In this document: positions 54,788 through 63,878 of the stretch, piece after piece | How the letters are laid out: every line of letters starts with the position of its first letter | How positions within the stretch are numbered: the first letter of the stretch is position 1 | Origin: Streptomyces sp. NBC_01551 | GTDB taxonomy: Bacteria > Actinomycetota > Actinomycetes > Streptomycetales > Streptomycetaceae | Direction of reading: 5' to 3' | Assembly (NCBI RefSeq): GCF_026339935.1 | Contig: NZ_JAPEPX010000001.1 | Location: 2,509,001 to 2,573,000 of the forward strand | Length of the DNA: 64,000 nt | The notes under the pieces: model-generated | Databases searched by the model: none | Seen by the model: the letters and a program-made list of their open reading frames with translations, nothing else | What the model was told of the DNA's origin: nothing | Translations under genes and position numbers: made by a program

Positions 54788-55843
54788 TCACTCGTTCGCG
54801 GCACGCGGGCGGTCCTCGCCCTCGTACTGGTCGAACAGCGGCGTGCGGCCCCGGTCGCGGCCGCGCGGGCGGGACGGGGACGGCTTGGCGTCCGCCTCCG
54901 AGGGCTCCGGCTTCGCGGGAGCCGGTACGTGGGGCTGGGCTCGCAGGCGCGGCTCCGTCGGCTCCGCCGTGCTGGAGCGGGCCGAGCTCCAGCCGTCCGG
55001 GGAGGCCGGGCCGGTGGCGCGCGGGGCGACCGGGGCCGTCACGTACGTCGGCAGCGGGACCGGGACCGGCTCCCAGCTGTCCCCGCGGGCCGGGCCGCGC
55101 TCGCGCTCGCGCTGCTGGTCCACCCACTCGGCGTGGTCGGTCTGCTCGACCAGAGCGCGACGCCCGGCCTCCTGCGGGGAGACCGGTGGAGCGGGGTCCG
55201 GCTCGGCGCCCTCACAGGCGGCGTCCTCGGGGTGGCGGCGCCGCTGACGGCTCTCCCGCAACTGCCGGGCGGCCGCCTCGGCGCGACGCCGGTCCATCGT
55301 GAACTCGTAGCGGCGCCGCTCCTGCACGCGCAGGTGGACGATGTACGCGCTCAGCAGGACCGCCGGCACCGCCGGGGCCCACAGGAAGCTCAGCCCGCCC
55401 ACGGCGGCGACGACGGCGCCGAGGGTGAAGACGAGGAAGAGGAGCGCGGTGGTGCGCCGGCGGCGCGCGAGCACCTGGAGACGCTGTTCGCGCCGGGCGC
55501 GCTCCGCCCGTTCCACCCGGTCGGCCGCGGCCGACCGGGGCTCCGCTCTGGTCGGGGGCACGACGACGGCCCGGGCGTCGGCGTCCACGGAATTCACCGT
55601 TTCCGTCGCGGCGTCCGGGTCCGCTTGGGGTCGGGCCTCCGCCTCCTGGTCACCGCGCTCACGCAGCCCCTTGGCGTAACGGCGCTCCATTCCCGCCCGG
55701 CCGGAAAGCAGCCGAATGGCAGTGGAGAAGCGTTCCGTCGGACGGGCTTCGTTCAGCTCGTCCTGCCTCCGGAGCCACATGGGCACCAAGTAGGCGGCCC
55801 AGGCCCCGACAATGACTGCGTAGATGAGGCCGCTGCTGCTCAC
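54788..55843 (-). CDS. sepX: SepX/GlpR membrane division protein
   Basis: An actinobacterial membrane protein of 351 residues. The conserved N-terminus (GLIYAVIVGAWAAYLVPMWL) is the first helix and is followed by RRQDELNEARPTERFSTA. A charged region comes next, then two further helices (about 130-170) and a long disordered Pro/Arg-rich tail. SepX is needed for normal septation in Streptomyces; the corynebacterial homologue GlpR is the membrane receptor of the gephyrin-like Glp. The gene order galU-glp-rimJ-glpR supports the call. The start is GTG 55843, six bases after a TACGGT -10 (leaderless); GTG 55849 is two codons upstream. Confidence 0.85.
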   Translation of the reverse strand: MSSSGLIYAVIVGAWAAYLVPMWLRRQDELNEARPTERFSTAIRLLSGRAGMERRYAKGLRERGDQEAEARPQADPDAATETVNSVDADARAVVVPPTRAEPRSAAADRVERAERARREQRLQVLARRRRTTALLFLVFTLGAVVAAVGGLSFLWAPAVPAVLLSAYIVHLRVQERRRYEFTMDRRRAEAAARQLRESRQRRRHPEDAACEGAEPDPAPPVSPQEAGRRALVEQTDHAEWVDQQRERERGPARGDSWEPVPVPLPTYVTAPVAPRATGPASPDGWSSARSSTAEPTEPRLRAQPHVPAPAKPEPSEADAKPSPSRPRGRDRGRTPLFDQYEGEDRPRAANE

Positions 55844-55849
55844 CCCCAC

Positions 55850-55855
55850 ACCGTA
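55850..55855 (-). promoter_or_regulatory. -10 element of a probable leaderless sepX transcript
   Basis: Minus-strand TACGGT ends six bases before GTG 55843, the same spacing as at pmt, merR and the GNAT gene. Confidence 0.45.
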
Positions 55856-55980
55856 GTTGGGCGCGGCCGAGCGGATCCGCCAATTGAGCCGGTGTGTCGC
55901 ACGATCCGGCTGATATCACGGACTTTTTTTGTGATTCTTCGGATCAGGTTATGGACGATTCCGCTTCGAATTCGAACGCA

Positions 55981-56583
55981 TTAGCGATTCAGCTCCGGAT
56001 TGGCCCGCCGCCAGCGCCGCAGCAGCCCCTCAGGAACCTCCTCCGCCGTGAGCGCGTAGACGAGGTGGTCGCGCCACGCGCCGTCGATGTGGAGGTAGCG
56101 CGGCCGCAGCCCCTCCTCGCGGAAGCCGAGCTTCTCGACGACCCGGCGGCTCGGCCCGTTCTCCGGGCGGATGCACACCTCGATGCGGTGCAGCCCGACC
56201 TTCGCGAAGCAGTGGTCCACCGCCAGCGCGACCGCCGTCGGCATCACGCCCCGCCCGGCGACCTCGCGGTCGACCCAGTACCCGACGTGGCCCGCGCACA
56301 TCGAGCCCCAGGTGATCCCGGCGACCGTCAGCTGGCCGACCAGCCGGCCCTGGTACTCGATGACGAAGGGCAACATCCGGCCCGCGTTCGCCTCCGCCCG
56401 CAGATGGCGGACCATCTGGCGGTACGTCGGCCGCTGGATCACCGGCCCCCACGGCGCGGGCGGCGGAATCGTGGCTTCCCACGGCCGCAGCCATTCGCGG
56501 TTGCGGCGGTTGACCTCGCGCCAGGCTCGCTGGTCCCGCAGCTTTATCGGCCGGAGCGTGACATCGCCGTCCGACAGCACCAC
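55981..56583 (-). CDS. rimJ: RimJ/RimL-type GNAT acetyltransferase
   Basis: A 200-residue N-acetyltransferase of the RimJ/RimL branch, which acetylates protein N-termini. It shows the start VTLRPIKLRDQRAWREVNRRN, the acetyl-CoA loop VDREVAGRGVMPTAVALA, and RPENGPSRRVVEKLGFREEG. Its place between sepX and the cofactor genes is the same as in corynebacteria. The real substrate is not known. GTG 56583 was taken. Confidence 0.88.
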   Translation of the reverse strand: MVLSDGDVTLRPIKLRDQRAWREVNRRNREWLRPWEATIPPPAPWGPVIQRPTYRQMVRHLRAEANAGRMLPFVIEYQGRLVGQLTVAGITWGSMCAGHVGYWVDREVAGRGVMPTAVALAVDHCFAKVGLHRIEVCIRPENGPSRRVVEKLGFREEGLRPRYLHIDGAWRDHLVYALTAEEVPEGLLRRWRRANPELNR

Positions 56584-56600
56584 CGGCCAGGACGGGCCGT

Positions 56601-57197
56601 TCAGCTCTCGCTCCCGGTCGGTCCGGCCGGTCTGGGGTGGTCGCCGCCCCGGATCTGGTCCACGGCGTGCGCCAGGATCCGGCCCAGCACCGCGAGGCCG
56701 TCGCGGACCCCGCCCGTCGAGCCCGGGAGGTTCACGATCAGGGTGTGGCCGGCCACGCCCGCCAGGCCCCGGGACAGCGCCGCCGTCGGCACCTTCGCCA
56801 GGCCCTCGGCCCGGATGGCCTGCGGGATCCCCGGGATCTCGTAGTCCAGCACCCGCGCGGTGGCGTCCGGGGTGCGGTCGGTCGGCGAGATGCCGGTGCC
56901 GCCGGTGGTGAGGATGACGTCGTACCCGGCGGCCACGCCCTCGCGCAGCGCCTGCTCGACGGGGTCCCCGTCGGGGACGACGCGCGGGCCGTCCACCGTG
57001 AAGCCGAGCTTCTCCAGGGCCTCGGCGAGCAGCGGTCCGCCCTTGTCCGCGTACACGCCCCGCGAGGCCCGGTTCGAGGCGGTGACCACGAGCCCGCGCA
57101 GCGGCGCACCCGCGACGGCCGGCGGCTCGGTCTCAACGGGGCCGGGGCCGGGGCCGTGACTGTGGCTGTGTGCCTCGCCTGCGCGCGGGGGGTTCAC
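56601..57197 (-). CDS. mog: MogA/MoaB-like molybdopterin adenylyltransferase
   Basis: A 198-residue protein of the MoaB/Mog family that adenylates molybdopterin before metal insertion. It contains GLVVTASNRASRGVYADKGG, LTTGGTGISPTDRTPDA, and NLPGSTGGVRDGLAVL. The N-terminal 30 residues are Pro/Gly-rich with a short His cluster (AHSHSHG) that may bind metal. The GTG at 57197 overlaps the moaC stop as GTGA. Confidence 0.92.
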   Translation of the reverse strand: MNPPRAGEAHSHSHGPGPGPVETEPPAVAGAPLRGLVVTASNRASRGVYADKGGPLLAEALEKLGFTVDGPRVVPDGDPVEQALREGVAAGYDVILTTGGTGISPTDRTPDATARVLDYEIPGIPQAIRAEGLAKVPTAALSRGLAGVAGHTLIVNLPGSTGGVRDGLAVLGRILAHAVDQIRGGDHPRPAGPTGSES

Positions 57198-57673
57198 GCG
57201 CGGCTCCAGTCGCCGGACTTGCCGCCGGTCTTCTCCTCCACCCGGACGTCCGTGATGACGGCTCCCTTGTCGACGGCCTTCACCATGTCGATCACCGTGA
57301 GCCCGGCGACCGCGACGGCCGTCAGCGCCTCCATCTCGACGCCCGTACGGTCGGTCGTCTTGACGGTGGCCAGGATCTCGACGGCGTCGTCGGCGACCGA
57401 CAGGTCCACCTTCACGCCGGACACGGCCAGCGGGTGGCAGAGCGGGATCAGGTCCGGGGTCTTCTTGGCCCCCATGATCCCGGCGATCCGCGCGGTGGCG
57501 AGGGCGTCGCCCTTCGGTACGCCCTCGCCCCGCAGCAGTTCGATCACCCGGGGCGAGACGAGGACGCGCCCGCTGGCTCGCGCCGTCCGGGTGGTGACGT
57601 CCTTCGCCGAGACATCGACCATCCGGGCCGCGCCGGCCTCGTCGATGTGCGTCAGCCTGCTGTGCGTGCTCAT
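57194..57673 (-). CDS. moaC: Cyclic pyranopterin monophosphate synthase
   Basis: A 159-residue enzyme of the first step of molybdenum cofactor synthesis, acting with MoaA. The signatures are MVDVSAKDVTTRTARA, KGDALATARIAGIMGAKKTPDLIPLCHPL (catalytic His and Lys region) and KTTDRTGVEMEALTAV. ATG 57673 gives the usual length. Confidence 0.96.
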   Translation of the reverse strand: MSTHSRLTHIDEAGAARMVDVSAKDVTTRTARASGRVLVSPRVIELLRGEGVPKGDALATARIAGIMGAKKTPDLIPLCHPLAVSGVKVDLSVADDAVEILATVKTTDRTGVEMEALTAVAVAGLTVIDMVKAVDKGAVITDVRVEEKTGGKSGDWSRA

Positions 57674-57746
57674 ATTTCGTGCCGCTCCCGCTCCGGGCCC
57701 CGCAAGGGCCTGTGTGGTGCAACACGCTACCCGCACCCGCGGTGTC

Positions 57747-59126
57747 TCAGCCGAGCAGGATCACTTCCAGCTCCGCCCCGGGTTCGGCCGAAGTGACCTC
57801 CTCCGGTACGACCATCAGCGAATCCGCGTGCGCCAGCGCCGCGATCAGGTGCGAGCCCGATCCGCCGACCGGGCTGACCGTGCCGCTCTCCGCGTCGTAC
57901 CTCCCGCGCAGGAACTGGCGGCGGCCCGCCGGGGAGCCCAGCGCCTTGTCCGCCTTCAGCACCGCGCGCACGCTCGGCCGGCTCACGTCGGGCAGGCCCA
58001 TCAGCGCCCGGATCGCGGGGCGCACGAACAGCTCGAAGGAGACGTACGAGGACACCGGGTTGCCGGGCAGCGCCAGCAGCGGCGTGTGGTCGGGGCCGAT
58101 GGAGCCGAAGCCCTGCGGCTTGCCGGGCTGCATGGCGAGCTTGCGGAAGTCCACCCCGCCACCGGCGACGTCCTCGTCCGCGGAACCGTCGGAGCCGGCC
58201 GAACCGGCCGAGCCGCCCGAACCGGACCCGCCGACGGAGGTCAGGGCCTCCTTGACCACGTCGTAGGCCCCGACGCTGACGCCGCCCGTGGTCACCAGCA
58301 GGTCCGCCCGGATCAGCTGGTCCTCGATGGTGGCGCGCAGCGTGTCCGCGTCGTCGGAGACCGCGCCGACCCGGTAGGCGATGGCGCCCGCGTCCCGCGC
58401 GGCCGCGGCGAGCGCGAAGCTGTTGGAGTCGTAGATCGTCCCGGAGGTGAGCGGTTCGCCGGGCTGGACCAGCTCGCTGCCGGTGGACAGCACGACCACC
58501 CGCGGCCGCGGCCGTACCCGTACGGCGCCCCGCCCGATGGCGGCCAGCAGCGCGATCTGCGGCGGCCCGAGCACCGTGCCCGCCGCCAGGGCCAGGTCAC
58601 CGGCCTGTACGTCGCTTCCGCGCGAGCGGACGTGCGCCCGCGCCTCGGCCGCGCGGTGCACGCGTACCTCTCCGGCGGCGCCCTCGGGCGCGGCGCTGGC
58701 CGGGGTCATCCCGGAGGCGGCGCCGCCGCCCGTACCGCCGTCGGTCCACTCGACCGGGACGACGGCTTCCGCGCCGGGCGGCAGTGGGGCGCCGGTCATG
58801 ATCCGGGCGGCCTGGCCGGGTCCTACGGTGGGCAGCTCGCCGCTGCCCGCCGCGACGTCCCCGATGACCGTCAGCACCGCCGGGAACTCCTCGCTGGCAC
58901 CCTGGACGTCGGCCACGCGGACGGCGTACCCGTCCATGGAGCTGTTGTCGAAGGGCGGGAGGGCGACGGGCACGGTGACGTCCTCGACCAGGACGCAGCC
59001 CTGGGCGTCGAGCAGCTGGAGCTCGATGGGCTCCAGCGGCCGGATCGCGGCGAGGATGTCCGCGAGGTGCTCGTCCACCGACCACAGACGCTGTCGGCCG
59101 GTCTCCTGCGGTGCGGAACTGCTCAA
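57747..59126 (-). CDS. glp: Gephyrin-like molybdotransferase Glp (MoeA family)
   Basis: A 459-residue MoeA-fold protein. Domains I/II contain PPFDNSSMDGYAVR and RIMTGAPLPPGAEAVVPVE; the MogA-like domain III has TGSELV, TIYDSNS and TTGGVSVGAYDVV, and LPGNPVSSYVSF follows. An acidic, Gly/Ser-rich insert (about 20 residues) sits in domain III. Canonical members insert molybdate; in corynebacteria this orthologue (Glp) binds FtsZ and the receptor GlpR. The TTG start at 59126 lies four bases after the galU stop with GGAGGAG ten bases upstream. Confidence 0.9.
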   Translation of the reverse strand: MSSSAPQETGRQRLWSVDEHLADILAAIRPLEPIELQLLDAQGCVLVEDVTVPVALPPFDNSSMDGYAVRVADVQGASEEFPAVLTVIGDVAAGSGELPTVGPGQAARIMTGAPLPPGAEAVVPVEWTDGGTGGGAASGMTPASAAPEGAAGEVRVHRAAEARAHVRSRGSDVQAGDLALAAGTVLGPPQIALLAAIGRGAVRVRPRPRVVVLSTGSELVQPGEPLTSGTIYDSNSFALAAAARDAGAIAYRVGAVSDDADTLRATIEDQLIRADLLVTTGGVSVGAYDVVKEALTSVGGSGSGGSAGSAGSDGSADEDVAGGGVDFRKLAMQPGKPQGFGSIGPDHTPLLALPGNPVSSYVSFELFVRPAIRALMGLPDVSRPSVRAVLKADKALGSPAGRRQFLRGRYDAESGTVSPVGGSGSHLIAALAHADSLMVVPEEVTSAEPGAELEVILLG

Positions 59127-59130
59127 GGTG

Positions 59131-60033
59131 CTACATCTCCTCCGTGACGTAACGGCGAAGCCAGGTGCGGAACTCCGGGCCCAGGTCCTCACGCTCGCAC
59201 GCGAGTCGGACGATGGCCCGCAGGTAGTCCCCGCGGTCTCCGGTGTCGTAGCGGCGGCCGCGGAAGACCACGCCGTGCACCGGGCCGCCCACGCTCTCGT
59301 CGGCGGCCAGCTTCTGCAGGGCGTCGGTGAGCTGGATCTCCCCACCGCGGCCCGGCTCGGTCTCCCGCAGTATGCCGAAGATCGCGGGGTTGAGGACGTA
59401 GCGTCCGATCACCGCGAAATTGCTGGGCGCGTCGGCGGCGTCGGGCTTCTCGACCAGACCCGTCACACGGACGATGTCCGGCTCCTCGGTCGGCTCGACG
59501 GCGGCGCAGCCGTAGAGGTGGATGCTGGAGGGGTCCACCTCCATGAGCGCGACGACGGTGCCGCCGGTGCGCGCCTGGAGGTCGACCATGTCGCGCAGCA
59601 GCGGGTCGCGGGGGTCGATGAGGTCGTCGCCGAGGAGGACGGCGAACGGCTCGCGGCCGACGTGCGGCTCGGCGCAGAGCACGGCGTGGCCGAGGCCGCG
59701 CGGGTCGCCCTGGCGGACGTAGTGCATGGTCGCCAGGTCGCTGGACTCCTGGACCTTCTTGAGCTTGTCGTCGTCACCCTTGGCGATGAGCGCGGACTCC
59801 AGCTCGTAGTTCCGGTCGAAGTGGTCCTCGAGGGGCCGCTTGTTACGCCCTGTGATCATGAGCACGTCGTCCAGCCCGGCCGAGACGGCTTCCTCGACCA
59901 CGTACTGGATCGCCGGCTTGTCGACGACCGGCAGCATTTCCTTGGGCGTCGCCTTGGTCGCCGGGAGGAAGCGAGTGCCGAGGCCCGCGGCCGGGATGAC
60001 GGCCTTTTTGATCACGGGGTGCGACTGAGTCAT
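59131..60033 (-). CDS. galU: UTP-glucose-1-phosphate uridylyltransferase
   Basis: A 300-residue nucleotidyltransferase that makes UDP-glucose for glycans and trehalose. It contains KKAVIPAAGLGTRFLPATKATPKEMLP (nucleotide loop), KPAIQYVVEEA, LLGDDLID, VTGLVEKPD and GEIQLTDAL. It is first in the run galU-glp-moaC-mog-rimJ and divergent from the folate gene. Confidence 0.95.
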   Translation of the reverse strand: MTQSHPVIKKAVIPAAGLGTRFLPATKATPKEMLPVVDKPAIQYVVEEAVSAGLDDVLMITGRNKRPLEDHFDRNYELESALIAKGDDDKLKKVQESSDLATMHYVRQGDPRGLGHAVLCAEPHVGREPFAVLLGDDLIDPRDPLLRDMVDLQARTGGTVVALMEVDPSSIHLYGCAAVEPTEEPDIVRVTGLVEKPDAADAPSNFAVIGRYVLNPAIFGILRETEPGRGGEIQLTDALQKLAADESVGGPVHGVVFRGRRYDTGDRGDYLRAIVRLACEREDLGPEFRTWLRRYVTEEM

Positions 60034-60127
60034 GGCAGCACGATAGTGGGTCGTTCAGTACGTCCAGGTGAGATTCGAATGAATAGATCCACTTACACAC
60101 CCATTCCACAGGAGATTTGAGGCCGTT

Positions 60128-60736
60128 GTGGTAGCTACTCCACCAAACCCGTCGGAGAAGGCGGCACTGCGCCGGGAACTCCTCGCCGCCCGCCGCGCCT
60201 TGGGCCCCGAGCAGTGCCGTACGGCGGCCCGCGCGCTCTCCCGGTCCGCCCTCGGGCTGCCCGAGCTGGCCGGGGCGGGCACGGTCGCCGCGTACGTCTC
60301 GATCGGCACCGAACCCGGCACCCGCGAGCTGATCGACGCCCTGCGCGCGGCCGGGAAGCGGGTGCTGCTGCCGGTGCTGCTGCCCGACAACGATCTCGAC
60401 TGGGCGGGGTACGAGGGCCCCGGCAGCCTGGCCGAGGCCGCGCACCCGGGGAAGATGCGGCTGCTGGAGCCGTCCGGGCCGCGGCTGGGGCCGGACGCGG
60501 TGACCGGCGCCGACGCCGTGCTGCTGCCGGGGCTCGCGGTGGACGCGCGCGGGATGCGGCTCGGCCGCGGCGGCGGCTCGTACGACCGGGTGCTGGCGCG
60601 GCTGGAGCGGGCCGGGGCGCATCCGGCGCTGGTGGTGCTCCTCTACGACGAAGAGGTGGTCGCGCGGGTCCCGGAGGAACCGCACGACCACCCCGTCCAG
60701 GCGGTGGCCACCCCGTCGGGGGTGGTCCGTTTCTGA
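60128..60736 (+). CDS. 5-formyltetrahydrofolate cyclo-ligase
   Basis: A 202-residue ATP-dependent enzyme that converts 5-formyl-THF to 5,10-methenyl-THF. Typical segments are KAALRRELLAARRAL, LLPVLLPDNDLDW, LLPGLAVDARGMRLGRGGGSYDR and the final strand. The GTG at 60128 has GAGG five bases upstream. Synteny with galU/glp is conserved in actinobacteria. Confidence 0.93.
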   Translation: MVATPPNPSEKAALRRELLAARRALGPEQCRTAARALSRSALGLPELAGAGTVAAYVSIGTEPGTRELIDALRAAGKRVLLPVLLPDNDLDWAGYEGPGSLAEAAHPGKMRLLEPSGPRLGPDAVTGADAVLLPGLAVDARGMRLGRGGGSYDRVLARLERAGAHPALVVLLYDEEVVARVPEEPHDHPVQAVATPSGVVRF

Positions 60737-60765
60737 GGCCTCGGCCCCAGGGCTTCAGCGCGCCG

Positions 60766-63645
60766 CTACGGCTTCAGCGTCAGGGTGTCGACCGTCGCCT
60801 TGTCCACGGCCTCCTTGCCGAAGGGCCACTCCAGCAGCTCGCCCTTGGCCCACATCGTCGTCTGGTCGGTGTAGTGGGAGTGGTACGCGTGACCCGAGGC
60901 GCCGGTCAGGTTGATCCAGCGGGACTTGTCCAGGTCGTTGAGGTTCACGACCATCCGCATCGAGGGCACCCAGGTGACGTCGTACCCGCTGGACGCGTTC
61001 CAGCCGGTCGCGTTGACGGTGGCCTCGCCGCCGCCCAGGTTCCACGGGCCGCGGTTGAGGAGCCACTGCATGAAGCCGGGGCCCTCGGTGCCGATGGTCT
61101 GGTTCTTCAGCGTCAGCTGGTGCAGGCGGCCCCAGGTCCAGGTGGACTGGTCCTTGCCGAGCTTCGCGGTGAGCTCCCAGCGGGCGTCCTTCATGGCCCG
61201 GGCGAACAGCTCGTCGCGGGTGGTGGTCGGCTTCTCGTGGATGTTCGGGGCGGGCGACTGCCACCACTGCGACTTCTCGTCCTTGACCAGGCGGCGGACC
61301 ACCTCGAACCAGCGGTCGCCGCCGTCGGGCTGCGCCGAGTCGGAGTCGCGGGTACCGCACTCGCGGACCGTCTTGGCGAGGTCGTCGACCGGGCCGGACT
61401 CGGCCTCCTGGACGTTGCTGCAGCTGCCCTCGACCCTCAGCTCCTTCGGCATCTTGTCGCCGAAGGACAGCTTGAGGATGTTGCGCCAGACCGCGTTGAA
61501 GTACGCGGCCGCGGCCGAGTCGGGCTCCTGCGTGTAGTTCCAGCCGTCCAGCAGCTTCTGCGCGGAGCGCACGTCCGGGTCCTTGACCTGGATCTTGGCC
61601 AGCATCGGGGTCAGCAGCGCGGCGATCTCGCTGCTGTTGTCCATCTGCATGGTCCGCATGTCGTCGGTCGAGATCTTGCCGTTGTCCTTGATCTTCGCCT
61701 CGATGAGGTCGTTGATCCGCTGGCTTCGGGCGCCGTAGCCCCAGTCGGTGGTCAGCGTGTACGGGTACTTGCCGGCGCCGGTGCCGCTCTCGGCGACCGC
61801 CTGGTTGGCGGTGACGATGTAGCCGCGGGCCGGGTTGAGGTCGTACGGCATCTCGTCCTGCGGGACGTAGCCGGCGTTGCCGTCCTTGCCGCCCTTCCAC
61901 GCGTACTTGGGGTCCCAGCCGGGGGCGGGCATCCGGCCGTCACCGGAGGTGCGGATCGGGATGCGGCCCGGGGCCTGGTAGCCGATGTTGCCGGTGGCGC
62001 CCTTGTTGTCGGCGTAGATCAGGTTCTGGGACGGGACCTCGAAGTCGCGCGCGGCGGCCCGGAAGCTGTTGAAGTCCTTGGCCCGGTCGAGCTTGAAGAC
62101 CGCGTCCATCGACTTGCCGGGGTCCAGGGCCGTCCAGCGCAGGGCGACGGCGTAGCCCTCGCCGCGGTCCGGGGCGGAGCTGGCGACGGGGGCGCGCTCG
62201 CCGACCGTGCCGAGTTCCTCGCTGCGGTCGGAGACCAGCGGGCCGTTGTTGGTGCTGCGGACCCTGATCGTCTTCTCGCCGCCGCCGGCGATCTTGATGA
62301 CCTCGTCGCGGACGGTGAAGGGGAGCACCTTGTTGTCGTAGACGTAGCCCTCGGGCTTGACCTGCTCCAGGTAGAGGTCGGTGACGTCGGCGCCGAGGTT
62401 GGTCATGCCCCAGGCGATGTCGGCGTTGTGGCCGATGACCACGCCGGGCATGCCGGAGAAGGTGTAGCCGGCCACGTCGTACTGGCACTTTTCGGAGACC
62501 GCGCGGCAGTGCAGGCCCATCTGGTACCAGACGGAGGGCAGCTGCGGGGAGAGGTGCGGGTCGTTCGCGAGGAGCGGCTTGCCGGTGGTCGTGTACTTGC
62601 CGGAGACGACCCAGGAGTTCGAGCCGATGCCGCTACCGTTGGGGCCGAGGATCGCGGGGATCTTGTCGAGGGTGTCGGCGAGCGCGCTCATCTGGGTGCG
62701 CAGGCCGACGGTCGCGCCCTGGGCGCTGGCGTTGCCGGCGAGGCCGGTGTCCGTGCCGGAGCCGGTGCCCGTGCCCGTGCCGGTACCCGTACCCGTGCCG
62801 GATCGGTTGCCGGAGCCCGTGCCCTTGCCGTTCGCCGGGTTGTTCGGCGTACCGGAGCCGGTGCCCGCGTCCGCGGCGGCGCCCTGCGGAGTGTACTTGC
62901 CGCCGTCGGTCTTGCCGCCCTCGACGATCGGCTTGTTCCGGTCGAACGGGTACGGCGGGTAGAGCTCGTCGATCTGCGCCGGCGTGAGCTTGCCGGACAT
63001 CAGCGCGCGGTCGATCTCGTCCTGCATGTTGCCGCGCAGGTCCCAGGCCATCGCCTTGAGCCAGGCGACCGAGTCGACCGGGGTCCACTGCTCGGGCCGG
63101 TAGTCGCCGCTGATCCCCAGCGCCGCGTGCTCGACGGAGAGGTCCTTGCCGGACTTCCCCTTCAGGTACGCGTTGACCCCGTCGGCGTAGGCCTGCAGGT
63201 ACTTCTTCGTCTCGGCGGAGAGCTTGGTGTCGTACTCGGCCTGCGCGACCTGTCGCCAGCCCAGCGTGCGCAGGAAGGCGTCGGTCTCCACCTGGCCGGA
63301 TCCGAACATCTCGGAGAGGCGCCCGGAGGTCATGTGGCGGCGTACGTCCATCTCCCAGAAGCGGTCCTGGGCGTGGACGAAGCCCTGGGCGCGGAAGAGG
63401 TCGTCGTCGTTGTCGGCGTAGAGCTGCGGGATTCCGTTGGCGTCGCGCTTGACCTCGACCGTCCCGGTCAGGCCGGGCACCTTGAGGGACCCGGTCGTCT
63501 GCGGGTACGAGGCGCGCACGGTGTCCACGCTCCAGTACGCGCCGTAGCCGAGGCCCGCGAAGAGCGCCAGGACCAGCACGAGCACGATCAGACGGGCGCG
63601 TCGTCCCTTCTTCTTGACGGAAGGGGCGTTTTCGTTGGCGGGCAT
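60766..63645 (-). CDS. Penicillin acylase family N-terminal-nucleophile hydrolase
   Basis: A 959-residue Ntn-hydrolase made as a precursor. It has an N-terminal membrane anchor (LIVLVLVLALFAGLGYGAYW, near 19-38), an alpha part to about 341, and a beta chain that begins at S342 in GIG-SNSWVVSG, the self-cleavage site. Relatives hydrolyse beta-lactam side chains or acyl-homoserine lactones, or act on unknown envelope amides. A Gly/Thr/Ser repeat tract (residues 276-301) sits in the spacer before the nucleophile. ATG 63645 follows a good ribosome site. The substrate is unknown. Confidence 0.92.
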   Translation of the reverse strand: MPANENAPSVKKKGRRARLIVLVLVLALFAGLGYGAYWSVDTVRASYPQTTGSLKVPGLTGTVEVKRDANGIPQLYADNDDDLFRAQGFVHAQDRFWEMDVRRHMTSGRLSEMFGSGQVETDAFLRTLGWRQVAQAEYDTKLSAETKKYLQAYADGVNAYLKGKSGKDLSVEHAALGISGDYRPEQWTPVDSVAWLKAMAWDLRGNMQDEIDRALMSGKLTPAQIDELYPPYPFDRNKPIVEGGKTDGGKYTPQGAAADAGTGSGTPNNPANGKGTGSGNRSGTGTGTGTGTGTGSGTDTGLAGNASAQGATVGLRTQMSALADTLDKIPAILGPNGSGIGSNSWVVSGKYTTTGKPLLANDPHLSPQLPSVWYQMGLHCRAVSEKCQYDVAGYTFSGMPGVVIGHNADIAWGMTNLGADVTDLYLEQVKPEGYVYDNKVLPFTVRDEVIKIAGGGEKTIRVRSTNNGPLVSDRSEELGTVGERAPVASSAPDRGEGYAVALRWTALDPGKSMDAVFKLDRAKDFNSFRAAARDFEVPSQNLIYADNKGATGNIGYQAPGRIPIRTSGDGRMPAPGWDPKYAWKGGKDGNAGYVPQDEMPYDLNPARGYIVTANQAVAESGTGAGKYPYTLTTDWGYGARSQRINDLIEAKIKDNGKISTDDMRTMQMDNSSEIAALLTPMLAKIQVKDPDVRSAQKLLDGWNYTQEPDSAAAAYFNAVWRNILKLSFGDKMPKELRVEGSCSNVQEAESGPVDDLAKTVRECGTRDSDSAQPDGGDRWFEVVRRLVKDEKSQWWQSPAPNIHEKPTTTRDELFARAMKDARWELTAKLGKDQSTWTWGRLHQLTLKNQTIGTEGPGFMQWLLNRGPWNLGGGEATVNATGWNASSGYDVTWVPSMRMVVNLNDLDKSRWINLTGASGHAYHSHYTDQTTMWAKGELLEWPFGKEAVDKATVDTLTLKP

Positions 63646-63878
63646 CGCTGTCCTTAGAGGGGCAGGGTGGTCCTGGGAGTGCTGGGAGCAACCATAGGCG
63701 CAGGACCCGGTTCGTTGATCCGGCAGGGGTGGAGCTGCTGAGGACAGGGCGGATCAGGGGTTTCACAATGTGGTTATCGCGTAAAGAGCGCGTCAAATAT
63801 TAGGTAAGGTAACGAAGTACTTGCCGAACTTGTCGCCGGGAGGAACGATCCGCCAGGCGCGTTGAGGAGGGCCGCCCG

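Noticed and set aside
63798..63815. DmdR/IdeR iron box (TTAGGTAAGG)
   Set aside because: Only the left half matches the consensus; the right half does not.
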